Numbered from the stretch's first letter, positions 6,926 through 15,132 are shown. The stretch: 64,000 bases of DNA from Dysosmobacter segnis (GCF_014297285.1 NZ_JACOQI010000015.1:1-64000), one strand, 5' to 3'. A program made the numbers and translations. Notes: generated from the sequence alone by a model not told the origin.

Positions 6926-7857
6926 GAGATATCATCTCCATTCTTTTGGTTTGGTGCATCATCCAGAAGTCCCAGCGCTTCCACAATCTCCGCCTGACGA
7001 TGCATGCGGCGAAGCATGTCCTTTTCTGCCGCAACGGAGGCTTCGCGAGGGATCATAGTGTAGTCATTATGCATGATCCGAATCTTGTCCACTTCTTTCT
7101 CGGTGTGGTAGTGGGCGAAATACCATCGCTCATAATCGAGTTTCGCCTCGATCTGCTCCAGCCATACTTCGGTAGACTTGTCCACGGTGCTCTGATCGAT
7201 CATGGGCAGAAAGACCTCGGTCGGCTCATACTTCAACGGGCCGGTATGAGACAACACGATATCAATCTTCCAGCTGCGCTCGGCGAGGACGCGCTCCACC
7301 TTGGCTTTGATTTCTTCGGAAGGCTGTTCATCTGGGAACCAGCTCCAACCACGGGCCAGACGATAGTATTTATCCACGCTGTAGGCGCCGCCGATGACAA
7401 TGCAGGAATTGCCATTGAAGTCATAGACCTCGCCGTCAATGGCGAACAGGATATTAGGATAAGCCGGCTGCATCCATACCTTGCCACCGTGATATTCAGC
7501 GACCTCATAACCGAGCTCTTCGGACGGGCGCATCTCGTGATTGCCGTGTAGGCAGAAGAAGGTGATGGGTACCTGGGCAAGTTGGTCTTTCTTCTTTCGG
7601 TCCCTGCGGTCATTGTAGTAGTTCAGCCCTGCGTCGCCCAAGATCACAAAGGTGTTTTCCGGTTCAACCTCTCTGCGTGCGCAGAACTCGATCACGCGCT
7701 CAAATTGCCCATGGGTGTCGCCAGTTATATATACTTGGTTGCGAGGGGCCAGGATTTCCAGCAGATGGGCTCGCACCTCTTCCTCAGAATAGTATGGGCC
7801 CTCTTGTGCTTCTTCGAGCATGGCCATCAACTCTTTTGCTGCTTCTTCTCTGTCCAT
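6922..7857 (-). CDS. Metallophosphoesterase, larger class
   Basis: 311 residues. An acidic helical N-terminus (1-35) precedes a calcineurin-like domain: GDTHGQF (about 46), GDAGLNY (about 73), GNHEMR (about 105), LSHTGP (about 205) and HYHTEK (about 250). The arrangement resembles the PPP/ApaH-like branch. RBS AAGGAG precedes the ATG at 7857. It overlaps the following gene. Likely substrates include nucleotides or phosphoproteins; none can be assigned. Confidence 0.85.
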   Translation of the reverse strand: MDREEAAKELMAMLEEAQEGPYYSEEEVRAHLLEILAPRNQVYITGDTHGQFERVIEFCARREVEPENTFVILGDAGLNYYNDRRDRKKKDQLAQVPITFFCLHGNHEMRPSEELGYEVAEYHGGKVWMQPAYPNILFAIDGEVYDFNGNSCIVIGGAYSVDKYYRLARGWSWFPDEQPSEEIKAKVERVLAERSWKIDIVLSHTGPLKYEPTEVFLPMIDQSTVDKSTEVWLEQIEAKLDYERWYFAHYHTEKEVDKIRIMHNDYTMIPREASVAAEKDMLRRMHRQAEIVEALGLLDDAPNQKNGDDIS

Positions 7858-7990
7858 TTTTATTCACTCCTTTTCGTTGGCAGGAGTTTGGATACTCCCA
7901 ATACCACTTACGGATGACAGGATTGCTTAACAACAGAATCAAACGAAATTGGCGCGACGATGGAGCTACCCATTGCCGCGCCTTTCTTAC

Positions 7991-9616
7991 TTAACCCATT
8001 GCCAGCTCCTGGCTCTGGTTGTCCTTGGCAACAATCTCTTCAATCAACTTGCTGTCATGGCGCATGATGTAATCAAAGGTGTCTTTGAGGGAGAGGAAGA
8101 GACGGGGCTGTGTATGGAACTTCTTTGTGTTCCCGCGCTCGGTGACGAGATTGATATGCTCCAGCCGAACGGGCCGCAAACTCATGTCGATACGCCACTT
8201 GCCGGCCATGGTCTGCAGCGTGAAATACCGCATGTCATATTCGAAGGGCAGACAGTGCTGCGTACAGAGCTGAATCAGGGTGTCCGTAGTCTCGCCGTGT
8301 CGCTCCTTATTGGTGATAGGAATTGAGAATTTTACATCCTGCTTGGGACTGGGTCTGCAATGGCGGCAAGGAGAATAGCCGGCTCGCACAGCGTCCTGAT
8401 ACCGCGCAAAACCCCTGAGCTGGTTGAGCCCGGTAATCTTAGAGCAGTTTCTTGTGTGGAAGGTGCTATACCCCTTGCTTGCCCAGAAAGCAAGACCGGG
8501 TTGCGAAAGGGCCATGACGGTATTGCGCTCAGCCTCCGTCAAATCGCCGCGCTTGAAAGCTGTTTCACGTTCTTCTTTAGCTCGCTTGAACCGACCAAGT
8601 GCCTTTCGTTCTTCGCCGTTCAGATTGCGGTTTTCCGCTTTCTGCGGCTTGTTTTGCTTTATCGGCAAAGAAATGCGCTTGCGCTCTATCGGCACGGGCT
8701 TACAATGTTTACAGGGCCGGCGTCCGCTCTTCAAGCAGGTCTCATAGGATACGGTACCCTGAATGTCAAAGGATAGCAGCACATGGGAGCAGTTTCGTGT
8801 ATGAAACACCTTGGACTGCTTGGAATACACATAATTGTAATCAGAGCGGGTGATGGAGTCCTGGTTACGATCCCAAAGCGCATCCAGAAATTCATCATGG
8901 CAGCAGGCGCAGGGTTTATACCTCTTCCGGATCGGTGCCTTAAACGAAGTGTATGCCGGCAGGTAACGGTTATCCGGAAGCAGCTCGCAATCAGAGTGGT
9001 GCAGCAGCTGGGTTGAGGTATCGTAGAGAAGCGGAAACACCGGTGATCCTTTCAGAGCAGTGGTGTCCTTTACCCACTTCTTGGGTGGCGCCTGCAGATT
9101 TCTTTGCTGGAAATCGATGCTTTGAACGAGAGACTGTATCGCCAAAACATCATTGATGGAACAGTGTGCAGGCTCTGGCGTCGTGATATCTCTTGCCGCA
9201 CAAATCTTGTAGGGACTTCCTACGGCACCTTTCTGACCGGCCAGGAACCCGTAGATGTAGTCGGAGAGGAATACTACCATAGAGACCCGATCACGGATCT
9301 GTGCTACCTTGGTGAACATGATATAGAGGTCATAGGCCTCCTGGTGCCACCAGCAGAGAATGTCCTCGGGCTGTAGCCAGTGCTCAAAGGCGTCAAGTGC
9401 CGGATAGAGCGAATCTGCATTCAGAAAGTTGTCACGAGTCCAACCGGAGAAGGCCATGTGATCCCACTTCTGGAAGGTGATATCCTTGGGCCGAAAGAGT
9501 ACAGAGAAGGAATCCACCGTCTGCCATTCTTCATCTACACGGATTGCCGCAAGCTGTGTTGGCCAGTGGTTTCCATGGCGATTTGTAACCCACTCCATAT
9601 CGATCAGAACATACAT
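7991..9616 (-). CDS. DEDDh exonuclease fused to three Ada-like zinc modules
   Basis: 541 residues from the ATG at 9616 (AGAGG 8 bp upstream). Residues 1-165 form an RNase T/DnaQ-like fold: ExoI D6/E8 (LIDMEW), ExoII around WHQEAYD, ExoIII H151-x4-D156 (HCSIND). Then come three copies of a His/Cys module, each a F/L-H-x2-x-C half followed 25-30 residues later by a P-C-x-C-C or P-C-x-H-C half (about 207-239, 272-305, 387-420), resembling the Ada zinc-binding motif that holds metal and touches DNA. A basic coiled region (315-370) splits modules two and three. I infer a DNA-processing nuclease of the element. Confidence 0.75.
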   Translation of the reverse strand: MYVLIDMEWVTNRHGNHWPTQLAAIRVDEEWQTVDSFSVLFRPKDITFQKWDHMAFSGWTRDNFLNADSLYPALDAFEHWLQPEDILCWWHQEAYDLYIMFTKVAQIRDRVSMVVFLSDYIYGFLAGQKGAVGSPYKICAARDITTPEPAHCSINDVLAIQSLVQSIDFQQRNLQAPPKKWVKDTTALKGSPVFPLLYDTSTQLLHHSDCELLPDNRYLPAYTSFKAPIRKRYKPCACCHDEFLDALWDRNQDSITRSDYNYVYSKQSKVFHTRNCSHVLLSFDIQGTVSYETCLKSGRRPCKHCKPVPIERKRISLPIKQNKPQKAENRNLNGEERKALGRFKRAKEERETAFKRGDLTEAERNTVMALSQPGLAFWASKGYSTFHTRNCSKITGLNQLRGFARYQDAVRAGYSPCRHCRPSPKQDVKFSIPITNKERHGETTDTLIQLCTQHCLPFEYDMRYFTLQTMAGKWRIDMSLRPVRLEHINLVTERGNTKKFHTQPRLFLSLKDTFDYIMRHDSKLIEEIVAKDNQSQELAMG

Positions 9617-9675
9617 CTCTGTCACCTCTCCTTTGTGAGACCTATCGGATTATGGCCATAGCATACAATAGAGGG

Positions 9676-9693
9676 TGTCCAAAAGAACGGACA
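9676..9693. promoter_or_regulatory. 18-bp palindromic site, copy 1
   Basis: TGTCCAAAAGAACGGACA: five-base inverted arms TGTCC/GGACA. It lies 60 bp upstream of the exonuclease start, beside a weak TTGGAC/-10 pair on the minus strand. An almost identical site occurs at 12400-12417 with its own flanking CAATA/ATTG element, which suggests a shared operator. Confidence 0.5.
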
Positions 9694-9804
9694 GCACATA
9701 TGTGTACCCTGCGGGGAGGTAGTAATTACAGTACAACGCCGTGTTTTTTTCAAAAACTATGTTGCACTTTCTCTGTTTTGGTGTCTCATATATGGGGGAT
9801 CAAA

Positions 9805-10059
9805 ATGAACATATTGCAAAAGCTGTTTCAAGGAAAATGCATTCCTGTTTCAGAGCATGGCGGGAACTCATATTGTGAATATGAGGTAGCCGTGGAAAAA
9901 CTTTGTAAGATTGCAGAAAACCTGCGACAATATGGCGTGCCGGAAGAGCTGATTTCTGCGCTTGATAAAGCGGAGAACGAGATCCTTGCATTGGAAGAGG
10001 AGCGGATGTTCCGTTTTGCGATTCGATATGGAGCAGAATTACAGCGAGAGCTTATGTGA
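9805..10059 (+). CDS. DUF6809-like small protein
   Basis: 84 residues from the ATG at 9805 preceded by GGGGGA; longer in-frame starts lack a ribosome site. The layout (N-terminal LQKLFQGK, a helical middle ALDKAENEILALEEER, and a C-terminal F-R-F-A-I-R-Y-G-A-E-L-Q segment) matches the DUF6809 type of small helical proteins common in Clostridia accessory DNA. Function unknown. It converges on the next gene across a shared hairpin. Confidence 0.6.
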   Translation: MNILQKLFQGKCIPVSEHGGNSYCEYEVAVEKLCKIAENLRQYGVPEELISALDKAENEILALEEERMFRFAIRYGAELQRELM

Positions 10060-10090
10060 AAGGGACAGGCCATTGCGGCCTGCCCCTTTC
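10058..10090. terminator. Bidirectional hairpin between convergent genes
   Basis: A 13-bp stem (GAAAGGGACAGGCC with its partner GGCCTGCCCCTTTC, one mismatch) starts in the stop codon of the plus-strand gene and ends 5 bp before the stop of the minus-strand gene. T-runs are short on both sides. Confidence 0.6.
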
Positions 10091-10094
10091 GCTA

Positions 10095-10757
10095 TTATGA
10101 GGTTTTCTTCTTCCGTTCCTGCTCCCGTTCAACCTGTTCATAGGAGCCGATGTACCCAAGTCTGTATTCCAGAAGAAGCGTGTGGTCGATCATACTCATG
10201 CTCTCAAGCCCTCCGACTGCGTCAATAACCCTCAGCGCCGCACGATAGCCACAATAGAAAGCGTGGCAGGCAAAGGAGTGAATGCGTTGGCCCCAAGCGC
10301 ATTCCAACGAGACAACATGCTCCTTGTTTTCATCCGTCAGCTCCTCGCCCAGCTCCTTCCCCAGGCGGAGAATCTCGTCGTTGCGGGCGTAGTAGTCTAC
10401 ATGGCGCTGCATACCGGGCATCTCCATAAGGCTTTTCATGAGGTAGCGATCGAAGCCATCCTCTGTTATCCCATTCCCACTGAAGAACAACTGGAAGCCA
10501 GAGAACAGGCCCGCTTCAAACCCATAGTGGGAGGCGTATTTGCGATTCTGCCGATAGCGCTCTTCCATCGTCTTCAACTTCTCCATTTGCTCGGAACTGA
10601 GCACTTTGGGCAACTCCAATCTTGCCGCATCATACTCGCCCTCTTCCGTTGCGAATGACTCTACTGCCCATGCATCGTACTCCTCGCTGATATATGCGTC
10701 GTAGGTGGAGTCGAGGGCACGCCTTTTCATGTTTTCCAGCATACTTGCTACGCTCAT
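10095..10757 (-). CDS. Hypothetical helical protein
   Basis: 220 residues, almost all helical and acidic. Two segments are glycine/aromatic-rich (HYGFEAGLFSGFQLFF near 78 and HAFYCGYRAALRVIDAVGG near 166) and echo the FRxGA motif of DUF6809-like proteins, so this may be a double-length relative. The C-terminus is basic (EQVEREQERKKK). Upstream DNA carries several GTAC-centred motifs that recur upstream of the HTH gene at 10900-11232. Confidence 0.6.
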   Translation of the reverse strand: MSVASMLENMKRRALDSTYDAYISEEYDAWAVESFATEEGEYDAARLELPKVLSSEQMEKLKTMEERYRQNRKYASHYGFEAGLFSGFQLFFSGNGITEDGFDRYLMKSLMEMPGMQRHVDYYARNDEILRLGKELGEELTDENKEHVVSLECAWGQRIHSFACHAFYCGYRAALRVIDAVGGLESMSMIDHTLLLEYRLGYIGSYEQVEREQERKKKTS

Positions 10758-10857
10758 TTTTACTATCTCCCTTGTACTATATTGATACTAATCGTACCAG
10801 ATAAGTACATAATAAGGGGAAGTAAGCGCAAAACTTGTCGAATCATGGGGAGTGCGC

Positions 10858-10896
10858 AAAAAAAGATATGCACCTACCGAAAACCGGCAGGTGCAT
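10858..10896 (-). terminator. Terminator of HTH gene
   Basis: Stem ATGCACCTGCCGG/CCGGTAGGTGCAT-like (one mismatch, short A-rich loop) followed on the minus strand by ATCTTTTTTT. It begins 4 bp after the HTH gene stop. Confidence 0.85.
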
Positions 10897-10899
10897 GGC

Positions 10900-11232
10900 T
10901 TAGCAGATTCGCTTTATGACAGGTATCGCATTGAGTGCGATCTCCACACAAGCGTCCTCTTGGGCTTTTGTCAGGCCCATATTCTCAAGTTCCCGGCGTA
11001 CTCTGCGCTCGAGGGGAAGTTCAGTTTTACCGGCGAGGTAATCCAGGGACACATCGAGTATATCCGAAATGTTGTCTAACAGAGCGTAACTGGGTCGTCT
11101 GGTACCATTTTCGATATGGCGCAGAGACTCCGGGGCAATGCCAAGCTGCTCAGAGAGTTGTTCCGCAGTCAGTTTCCTGAATTGCCTCGCAGTCCGTATT
11201 CGGTTGCCCATTACATGTAAATTGGTGCTCAT
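10900..11232 (-). CDS. XRE-family transcriptional regulator
   Basis: 110 residues; ATG at 11232 has AGGAG 7 bp upstream. HTH at about 12-65: IRTARQFRKLTAEQLSEQLG, then APESLRHIENGTRRPSYALLDNISDILDVSLDYLAG. A 40-residue acidic/helical tail may dimerise. The intergenic DNA upstream (11285-11335) has GTAC motifs (AGTACGG, TTAGTACGATTG) similar to those at 10775-10810, consistent with autoregulation and control of the neighbouring gene. Confidence 0.85.
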   Translation of the reverse strand: MSTNLHVMGNRIRTARQFRKLTAEQLSEQLGIAPESLRHIENGTRRPSYALLDNISDILDVSLDYLAGKTELPLERRVRRELENMGLTKAQEDACVEIALNAIPVIKRIC

Positions 11233-11353
11233 TGAACATCTCCTACCTATCATTATCTTTCTTTAAGTATAGGAGATTAACGGCGACTCAAAAATGAGCA
11301 GGACAGTACGGATAATACCAAATTAGTACGATTGCAGGAATTATCGCTGACAA

Positions 11354-11394
11354 GAAAAAGGACGCCTTCTACCAGTATAAGCAGAAGGCATCCT
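11354..11394 (-). terminator. Terminator of phosphoesterase gene
   Basis: Stem AGGATGCCTTCT / AGAAGGCGTCCT (one wobble) with 12-nt loop, followed on the minus strand by TTTTTC. It lies 16 bp after the stop at 11410. Confidence 0.8.
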
Positions 11395-11409
11395 CATGTT
11401 GATTGGTTA

Positions 11410-12054
11410 TTAGATGTAGAATTCTTTCAGATCGTCCAGTCGAAGGCAGGCGAGGCGCCGCAGCTCTGTCTTATTCCCGCACCCACAATCGATATCGATC
11501 AGCCCGTTTCCATGCCAGACGGCGAAGGGACTTTCCATATCGCCACTCATGTAGCAGGTGGGCGTATGGCCGACGACTGCGATGCGATCCTCGAAGTACG
11601 GAGGATCATCCGGTTTAGGCCTCCTCCAAATCCGATCATCCGGGTCATCTGACGGCATGGCATGAACCAGATGGAATTTGCGGTCGCCAACCTCAACATC
11701 AAAATGATCCGGCAGCGTACTCAGGAAATGTATGATCCTGCTTCGCTCAGCGAGCGAACATACATAGAGCAGCTCTCGATATGTATTACTTCCACCATTC
11801 TCTAGCCATAACCGTCTGCTTCCATACACACTGTTGGGGCCAAGGGTATCCAGACACATTTGCTCGTGGTTGCCTAGTAGCATGAACATGTTCGGTGTGT
11901 CCTTGATGATTTTGAGTATCTCCACGCCTCCTGGATGGCGATCTATCACATCGCCTATGATGTATAGCGTATCGTCTGAAGAGAAATTGATCAGGTCGAG
12001 CATCGCCTTGAAGCGATCCAACTCGCCATGGATGTCGGACATACAGTATATCAC
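11410..12054 (-). CDS. PPP-type serine/threonine phosphatase-like phosphoesterase
   Basis: 214 residues starting at GTG (GGAGG 8 bp upstream). Motifs: SDIHGE (6), GDVIDR (34), GNHEQM (61), LVHAMP (about 129), GHTPT (about 163). GDxHG/GDxxDR/GNHE is the signature of the PPP family that includes phage lambda phosphatase and bacterial PrpA/PrpE. Candidate substrates are phosphoproteins or dinucleoside polyphosphates. Third phosphoesterase of this block, alone in its own unit with a dedicated terminator. Confidence 0.88.
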   Translation of the reverse strand: MIYCMSDIHGELDRFKAMLDLINFSSDDTLYIIGDVIDRHPGGVEILKIIKDTPNMFMLLGNHEQMCLDTLGPNSVYGSRRLWLENGGSNTYRELLYVCSLAERSRIIHFLSTLPDHFDVEVGDRKFHLVHAMPSDDPDDRIWRRPKPDDPPYFEDRIAVVGHTPTCYMSGDMESPFAVWHGNGLIDIDCGCGNKTELRRLACLRLDDLKEFYI

Positions 12055-12085
12055 TTGCGATGCCTCCTTCTGAAAAAGTCAAGTC

Positions 12086-12113
12086 TTGATTTGTTTTGAA
12101 ATCCCTCTATAAT
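12086..12113 (+). promoter_or_regulatory. Sigma-A-type promoter
   Basis: TTGATT (12086-12091) and TATAAT (12108-12113), 16 bp apart, 34 bp upstream of the start codon at 12148. It is divergent from the phosphoesterase gene. Confidence 0.7.
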
Positions 12114-12147
12114 CGTCTGTAAAGAACACGAAAGAGGAGTAGAGAAG

Positions 12148-12384
12148 ATGAACCAATCCGTATTGCCCGGTTTCGAGTTCCTGCTGATGGTGACAAAGGA
12201 AATTATGCAGGAGTATCCGAAAGCGCAGACTGTTGGCGAACTGGATGAAATGCTCCTGAAGGTCTGTCATGAGGCAAATAACGAGTCAATATCGGATGCT
12301 GAATTCCGTGGCATGATCTACGACCTGATGCTCAGGAAAGTAGAGCTCATGGAGGATCGGATGCCAAAGGTCCAGCTTACCTAA
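12148..12384 (+). CDS. Small helical protein of unknown function
   Basis: 78 residues starting MNQSVLPGFEFLLMVTKEIM after GAGGAG. Predicted all-helical, acidic, with several Met residues; composition recalls small phage regulators or inhibitors. It stands alone with its own promoter among minus-strand genes and is followed by an 18-bp palindrome. Function unknown. Confidence 0.65.
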   Translation: MNQSVLPGFEFLLMVTKEIMQEYPKAQTVGELDEMLLKVCHEANNESISDAEFRGMIYDLMLRKVELMEDRMPKVQLT

Positions 12385-12399
12385 AGATATCGCACTCGC

Positions 12400-12417
12400 T
12401 GTCCAATAGAACGGACA
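12400..12417. promoter_or_regulatory. 18-bp palindromic site, copy 2
   Basis: TGTCCAATAGAACGGACA differs from the copy at 9676 in one base. The flanks are also related: ATACCCTACAATACC here and GCATACAATAGAGGG there. No promoter on either strand is obvious around this copy. Confidence 0.5.
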
Positions 12418-12462
12418 TACCCTACAATACCATTTTTCCTCTTCACTATCAAGAGGTTGAAG

Positions 12463-12497
12463 GCCCCCGACATCGTTATGGATGCCGGGGGCTTCTT
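12463..12497. terminator. Hairpin between convergent genes
   Basis: Stem GCCCCCG-A-CATC with GATG-C-CGGGGGC, loop of 6, followed by TTCTTGTT on the plus strand and by CCTTC on the minus strand. It separates the plus-strand small gene from the end of the minus-strand recombinase operon. Confidence 0.65.
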
Positions 12498-12498
12498 G

Positions 12499-13068
12499 TT
12501 AGCTCACTTGCACATACTGAGTTTCGATGACTTCACTGGGAGGCACGGAAGCAAAGGGCTGTCGGGACCATGCGGGGGCCATAACAGGAAGCAGAGAGCC
12601 GGACTCGGCCAGTTCATAGGCACGCAGCATATCTTCCGCAGACAGGTTCGGGGTCCGGGTACGAGGCGGTGCAATCTTGGTCAGATCAAAGATGATCGCG
12701 CCCTGCTCAGGCCAGGGCACGCCATAGAACCGGCGCGGCGTCTTCGCGGTTTCCCAGCCCAGCTTGCTCCGGATGATGTGGGTGAGCATCCGGTTACTCA
12801 CAGTCGTCCACTTTTTTTGACCTTTCAGATCATCGGCAGTGCGACCGGCCATAAAGGGCACGGCGCACTTGTCCTTCGGATCACAGGCCTGAATGGCCAG
12901 CGTGCAGCCATCCGAGCTGATCAGCAGACGAATATGCTCCGGATAGCCCAACTCAGCGGCACTCAGATTATTGAACCGTATGCTCGAGTGGGCGATGCGC
13001 GCCTCAGCGGCGCTGAAGGTGCGAAGGGTCGGGTTGACAATGCGGAATTCAGACATGCAGGCATTCAT
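12499..13068 (-). CDS. Hypothetical protein at end of recombinase operon
   Basis: 189 residues, start overlapping the recombinase stop by 4 bp (ATGA) with GGAGG 10 bp upstream. Mixed alpha/beta with a Pro-rich middle (IAPPRTRTPNLSAEDML) and no known catalytic motif. Translational coupling to the upstream recombinase suggests a role in the same process, or in replication or segregation of the element. Not recognised. Confidence 0.65.
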   Translation of the reverse strand: MNACMSEFRIVNPTLRTFSAAEARIAHSSIRFNNLSAAELGYPEHIRLLISSDGCTLAIQACDPKDKCAVPFMAGRTADDLKGQKKWTTVSNRMLTHIIRSKLGWETAKTPRRFYGVPWPEQGAIIFDLTKIAPPRTRTPNLSAEDMLRAYELAESGSLLPVMAPAWSRQPFASVPPSEVIETQYVQVS

Positions 13069-14129
13069 ACATCAATGTCCTCCTTGAATAGTATCGGATG
13101 TAGTGAGGAGAGAATTCCCTCTCCAGTAATTTCTTCGAGAATAACAGCTTCGCGATCGGGCATAGAGATCCGGTTCTTTGCCTCACGCCACTCCTCCTTG
13201 GAGATCAGAGGCGGGTGAACATCACGCATCCGGTACCGTTCCACCTGGCCCAGATTGCGAACGCGCTTGTGAGCGAACAGGTCTACACATAGGCTCTTTT
13301 GCATAATCACATCTCCACAGTATCGGTCGTTGCCGAGAATGTAGGTGACGGAAGAGATCGTCCAGCACGGCTTCTTTCCGGTGGGAGTGGGGATACCTTC
13401 GTGCGTCAGTATCTTTGCGATCTCATATGGGGTTTTACCCCCGAGATAGAAGGCGAAGATCCGAATAACTACACCGGCTTCCTCCTCATCCACGACAAGC
13501 TTGCCATCAACATTCTGATATCCGTAGGGCTTGACCAGTTTGGGAATGCCCTTAGCAAATCGCTGTCGGATACCCCAGGCAACGCTGATGGACTTGTTGA
13601 CGCTCTCGTCCTGTGCAAATGCGGCCAAAACGGTTAGGAGCAGTTCGCCATTTTGGGATAGCGTGTTGATGTTCTCTGTTTCAAAGTAGATGCCGACGGG
13701 TGGCGATAGGGCTCTCAGGTCACGGGCGTACTTGATGCAGTCCACGACATTACGGGCAAAACGGCTGACAGACTTTGTGACGATGAGGTCGATCTTGCCA
13801 GCCTTACAGTCCTCAATCATGTTGTTGAAGTCCTTGCGGTTCTTCACCGAAGTTGCTGAGATGCCTTCATCGGCATAGATGCGAACCAGCGTCCAATTCG
13901 GGTGCTTGGCAATGTACTCGTTGTAGTACTGTTGCTGGATTTCAAAACTCTCTGCCTGCATTTCGGACATCGTACTGACTCGGCAGTACGGAGCAACCCG
14001 ATAGATAACATCATCGGAATGCTGAGGAGCCATGTCCTCTCGGGCAGGCATTCGCTCTACCTGTTTCCCATCATGGAACGCCTCGCGGATCCTTTGCTTG
14101 CGATTCTCGTTTTTACTTTCCTGGGCCAA
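13065..14129 (-). CDS. Serine recombinase, mid-size
   Basis: 354 residues from a TTG at 14129 (AAGGAG 9 bp upstream), chosen over a 14225 start that would overlap the preceding gene by 113 bp. Resolvase domain with catalytic Ser in YCRVST (about residue 48), then DEGISA, KSVSRFARN, and a recombinase domain (GIPTPTGKKPCW, YCGDVIMQK). It ends soon after that domain, lacking the zinc ribbon and long coiled coil of full large recombinases (500 or more residues). That truncation may be natural, as such short forms recur in Clostridia elements. Confidence 0.85.
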   Translation of the reverse strand: MAQESKNENRKQRIREAFHDGKQVERMPAREDMAPQHSDDVIYRVAPYCRVSTMSEMQAESFEIQQQYYNEYIAKHPNWTLVRIYADEGISATSVKNRKDFNNMIEDCKAGKIDLIVTKSVSRFARNVVDCIKYARDLRALSPPVGIYFETENINTLSQNGELLLTVLAAFAQDESVNKSISVAWGIRQRFAKGIPKLVKPYGYQNVDGKLVVDEEEAGVVIRIFAFYLGGKTPYEIAKILTHEGIPTPTGKKPCWTISSVTYILGNDRYCGDVIMQKSLCVDLFAHKRVRNLGQVERYRMRDVHPPLISKEEWREAKNRISMPDREAVILEEITGEGILSSLHPILFKEDIDV

Positions 14130-14517
14130 AATCGTTTTCTCCTTCCTTATGGTATCTGGAATAGAAGAAGGCGTGAGGCGGGGGCAGCTGGATCTTTCCC
14201 TGAGGGGTATAGACCCTGATCCCATGCCGGTTCAGCTTCTGGCCAATCAAGGTGTAGCCCTCAGTGCTCCTTGATAATCTGGATGGATCAACAATCAGCA
14301 CGCAATCATAGGCGCCGTGTTTTCCATCTCGGATCAGCGTTTTGATGCTCTGCCGCTGCGGGTCAGTGCCACTTTCAAAAACAGTCACTTCTGCCACGAC
14401 GGTAAGGCCGAGATCCTCAGCAGCCTTTCGCAGCATCTCAAGTTGGCTGTTCATGGCTATTTGGTTGGGTTCATTTGCGGTGCCGCCAATGCGGCAATAT
14501 ATGCAACAACGACTCAT
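14113..14517 (-). CDS. Resolvase-like protein lacking catalytic serine
   Basis: 134 residues: a lone serine-recombinase catalytic fold (CCIYCRIGGTAN at the start, VDPSRLSRS near 84). The catalytic Ser, which should be the last residue of YCRxS, is Gly here, while the Arg residues of the active site region (SRLSR) remain. No DNA-binding domain follows. It overlaps both neighbours (ATGA with the gene upstream, 17 bp with the gene downstream), so it is made with two active recombinases. I infer a regulatory or structural subunit in their synaptic complex. Confidence 0.75.
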   Translation of the reverse strand: MSRCCIYCRIGGTANEPNQIAMNSQLEMLRKAAEDLGLTVVAEVTVFESGTDPQRQSIKTLIRDGKHGAYDCVLIVDPSRLSRSTEGYTLIGQKLNRHGIRVYTPQGKIQLPPPHAFFYSRYHKEGENDFGPGK

Positions 14518-15128
14518 TCGCTTTCGTCCTCCAATTCATATTTCCGTACAAGACGGTAGAATGTAGATGCGCTGATCCCGAGCTGTTTATAGCACTGGAC
14601 AGCGGTGATTTGGCCCTGCTTCCACTGGGGGTAGTAGGTATCCCAGCCTTCGACGGTGCATCGTGGCCGGCCAAACTTGACGCCTTTTAGGTGTGCAGCG
14701 GCAATGCCCTCTGCCTGTGCCTTAGACTTGGTATCGACCTCGAGCTGTGCTCCAAAAGAGAGCACAGCGAGGACGATATCGGTGATGACGCTGCCAAGCA
14801 GGTCCTTATATTGGGTGGTGTCGAGGATGGGGGTGTCCAGAACAACGATATCAACACCAAGAGTCTTTGTGAGAAACTCCCATTCCGCGCGGATGGCAGA
14901 GTAGTTGCGACCGAAGCGGTCGATGCTTTTGACAACTAACACATCTCCTTTTCGCAAGATGGTGTTGCGCAGGGCCAAATAGTTGGTTCTCTCAAAGCTG
15001 CGGCCACTCTGCTTGTCCACATAGATATCACGCTCTTCGATCCCAGACTCCAGGAGTTCCAGAACCTGTCGGTCCTCATTCTGATCCGTGGTGGACACGC
15101 GAGCGTAACCAAAGCGTTTGTTACTCAT
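14514..15128 (-). CDS. Small serine resolvase/invertase
   Basis: 204 residues from the ATG at 15128; the longer frame start has no ribosome site. Catalytic Ser in YARVSTTDQNEDRQ (about residue 10), then DRFGRNY, the long E helix, and a C-terminal Hin-type HTH (GQITAVQCYKQLGISASTFYR across the linker). Standard length for the Tn3 resolvase/Hin invertase group. It follows parR by only 4 bp, fitting a multimer-resolution role next to a partition system. Confidence 0.92.
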   Translation of the reverse strand: MSNKRFGYARVSTTDQNEDRQVLELLESGIEERDIYVDKQSGRSFERTNYLALRNTILRKGDVLVVKSIDRFGRNYSAIRAEWEFLTKTLGVDIVVLDTPILDTTQYKDLLGSVITDIVLAVLSFGAQLEVDTKSKAQAEGIAAAHLKGVKFGRPRCTVEGWDTYYPQWKQGQITAVQCYKQLGISASTFYRLVRKYELEDESE

Positions 15129-15132
15129 ATGC

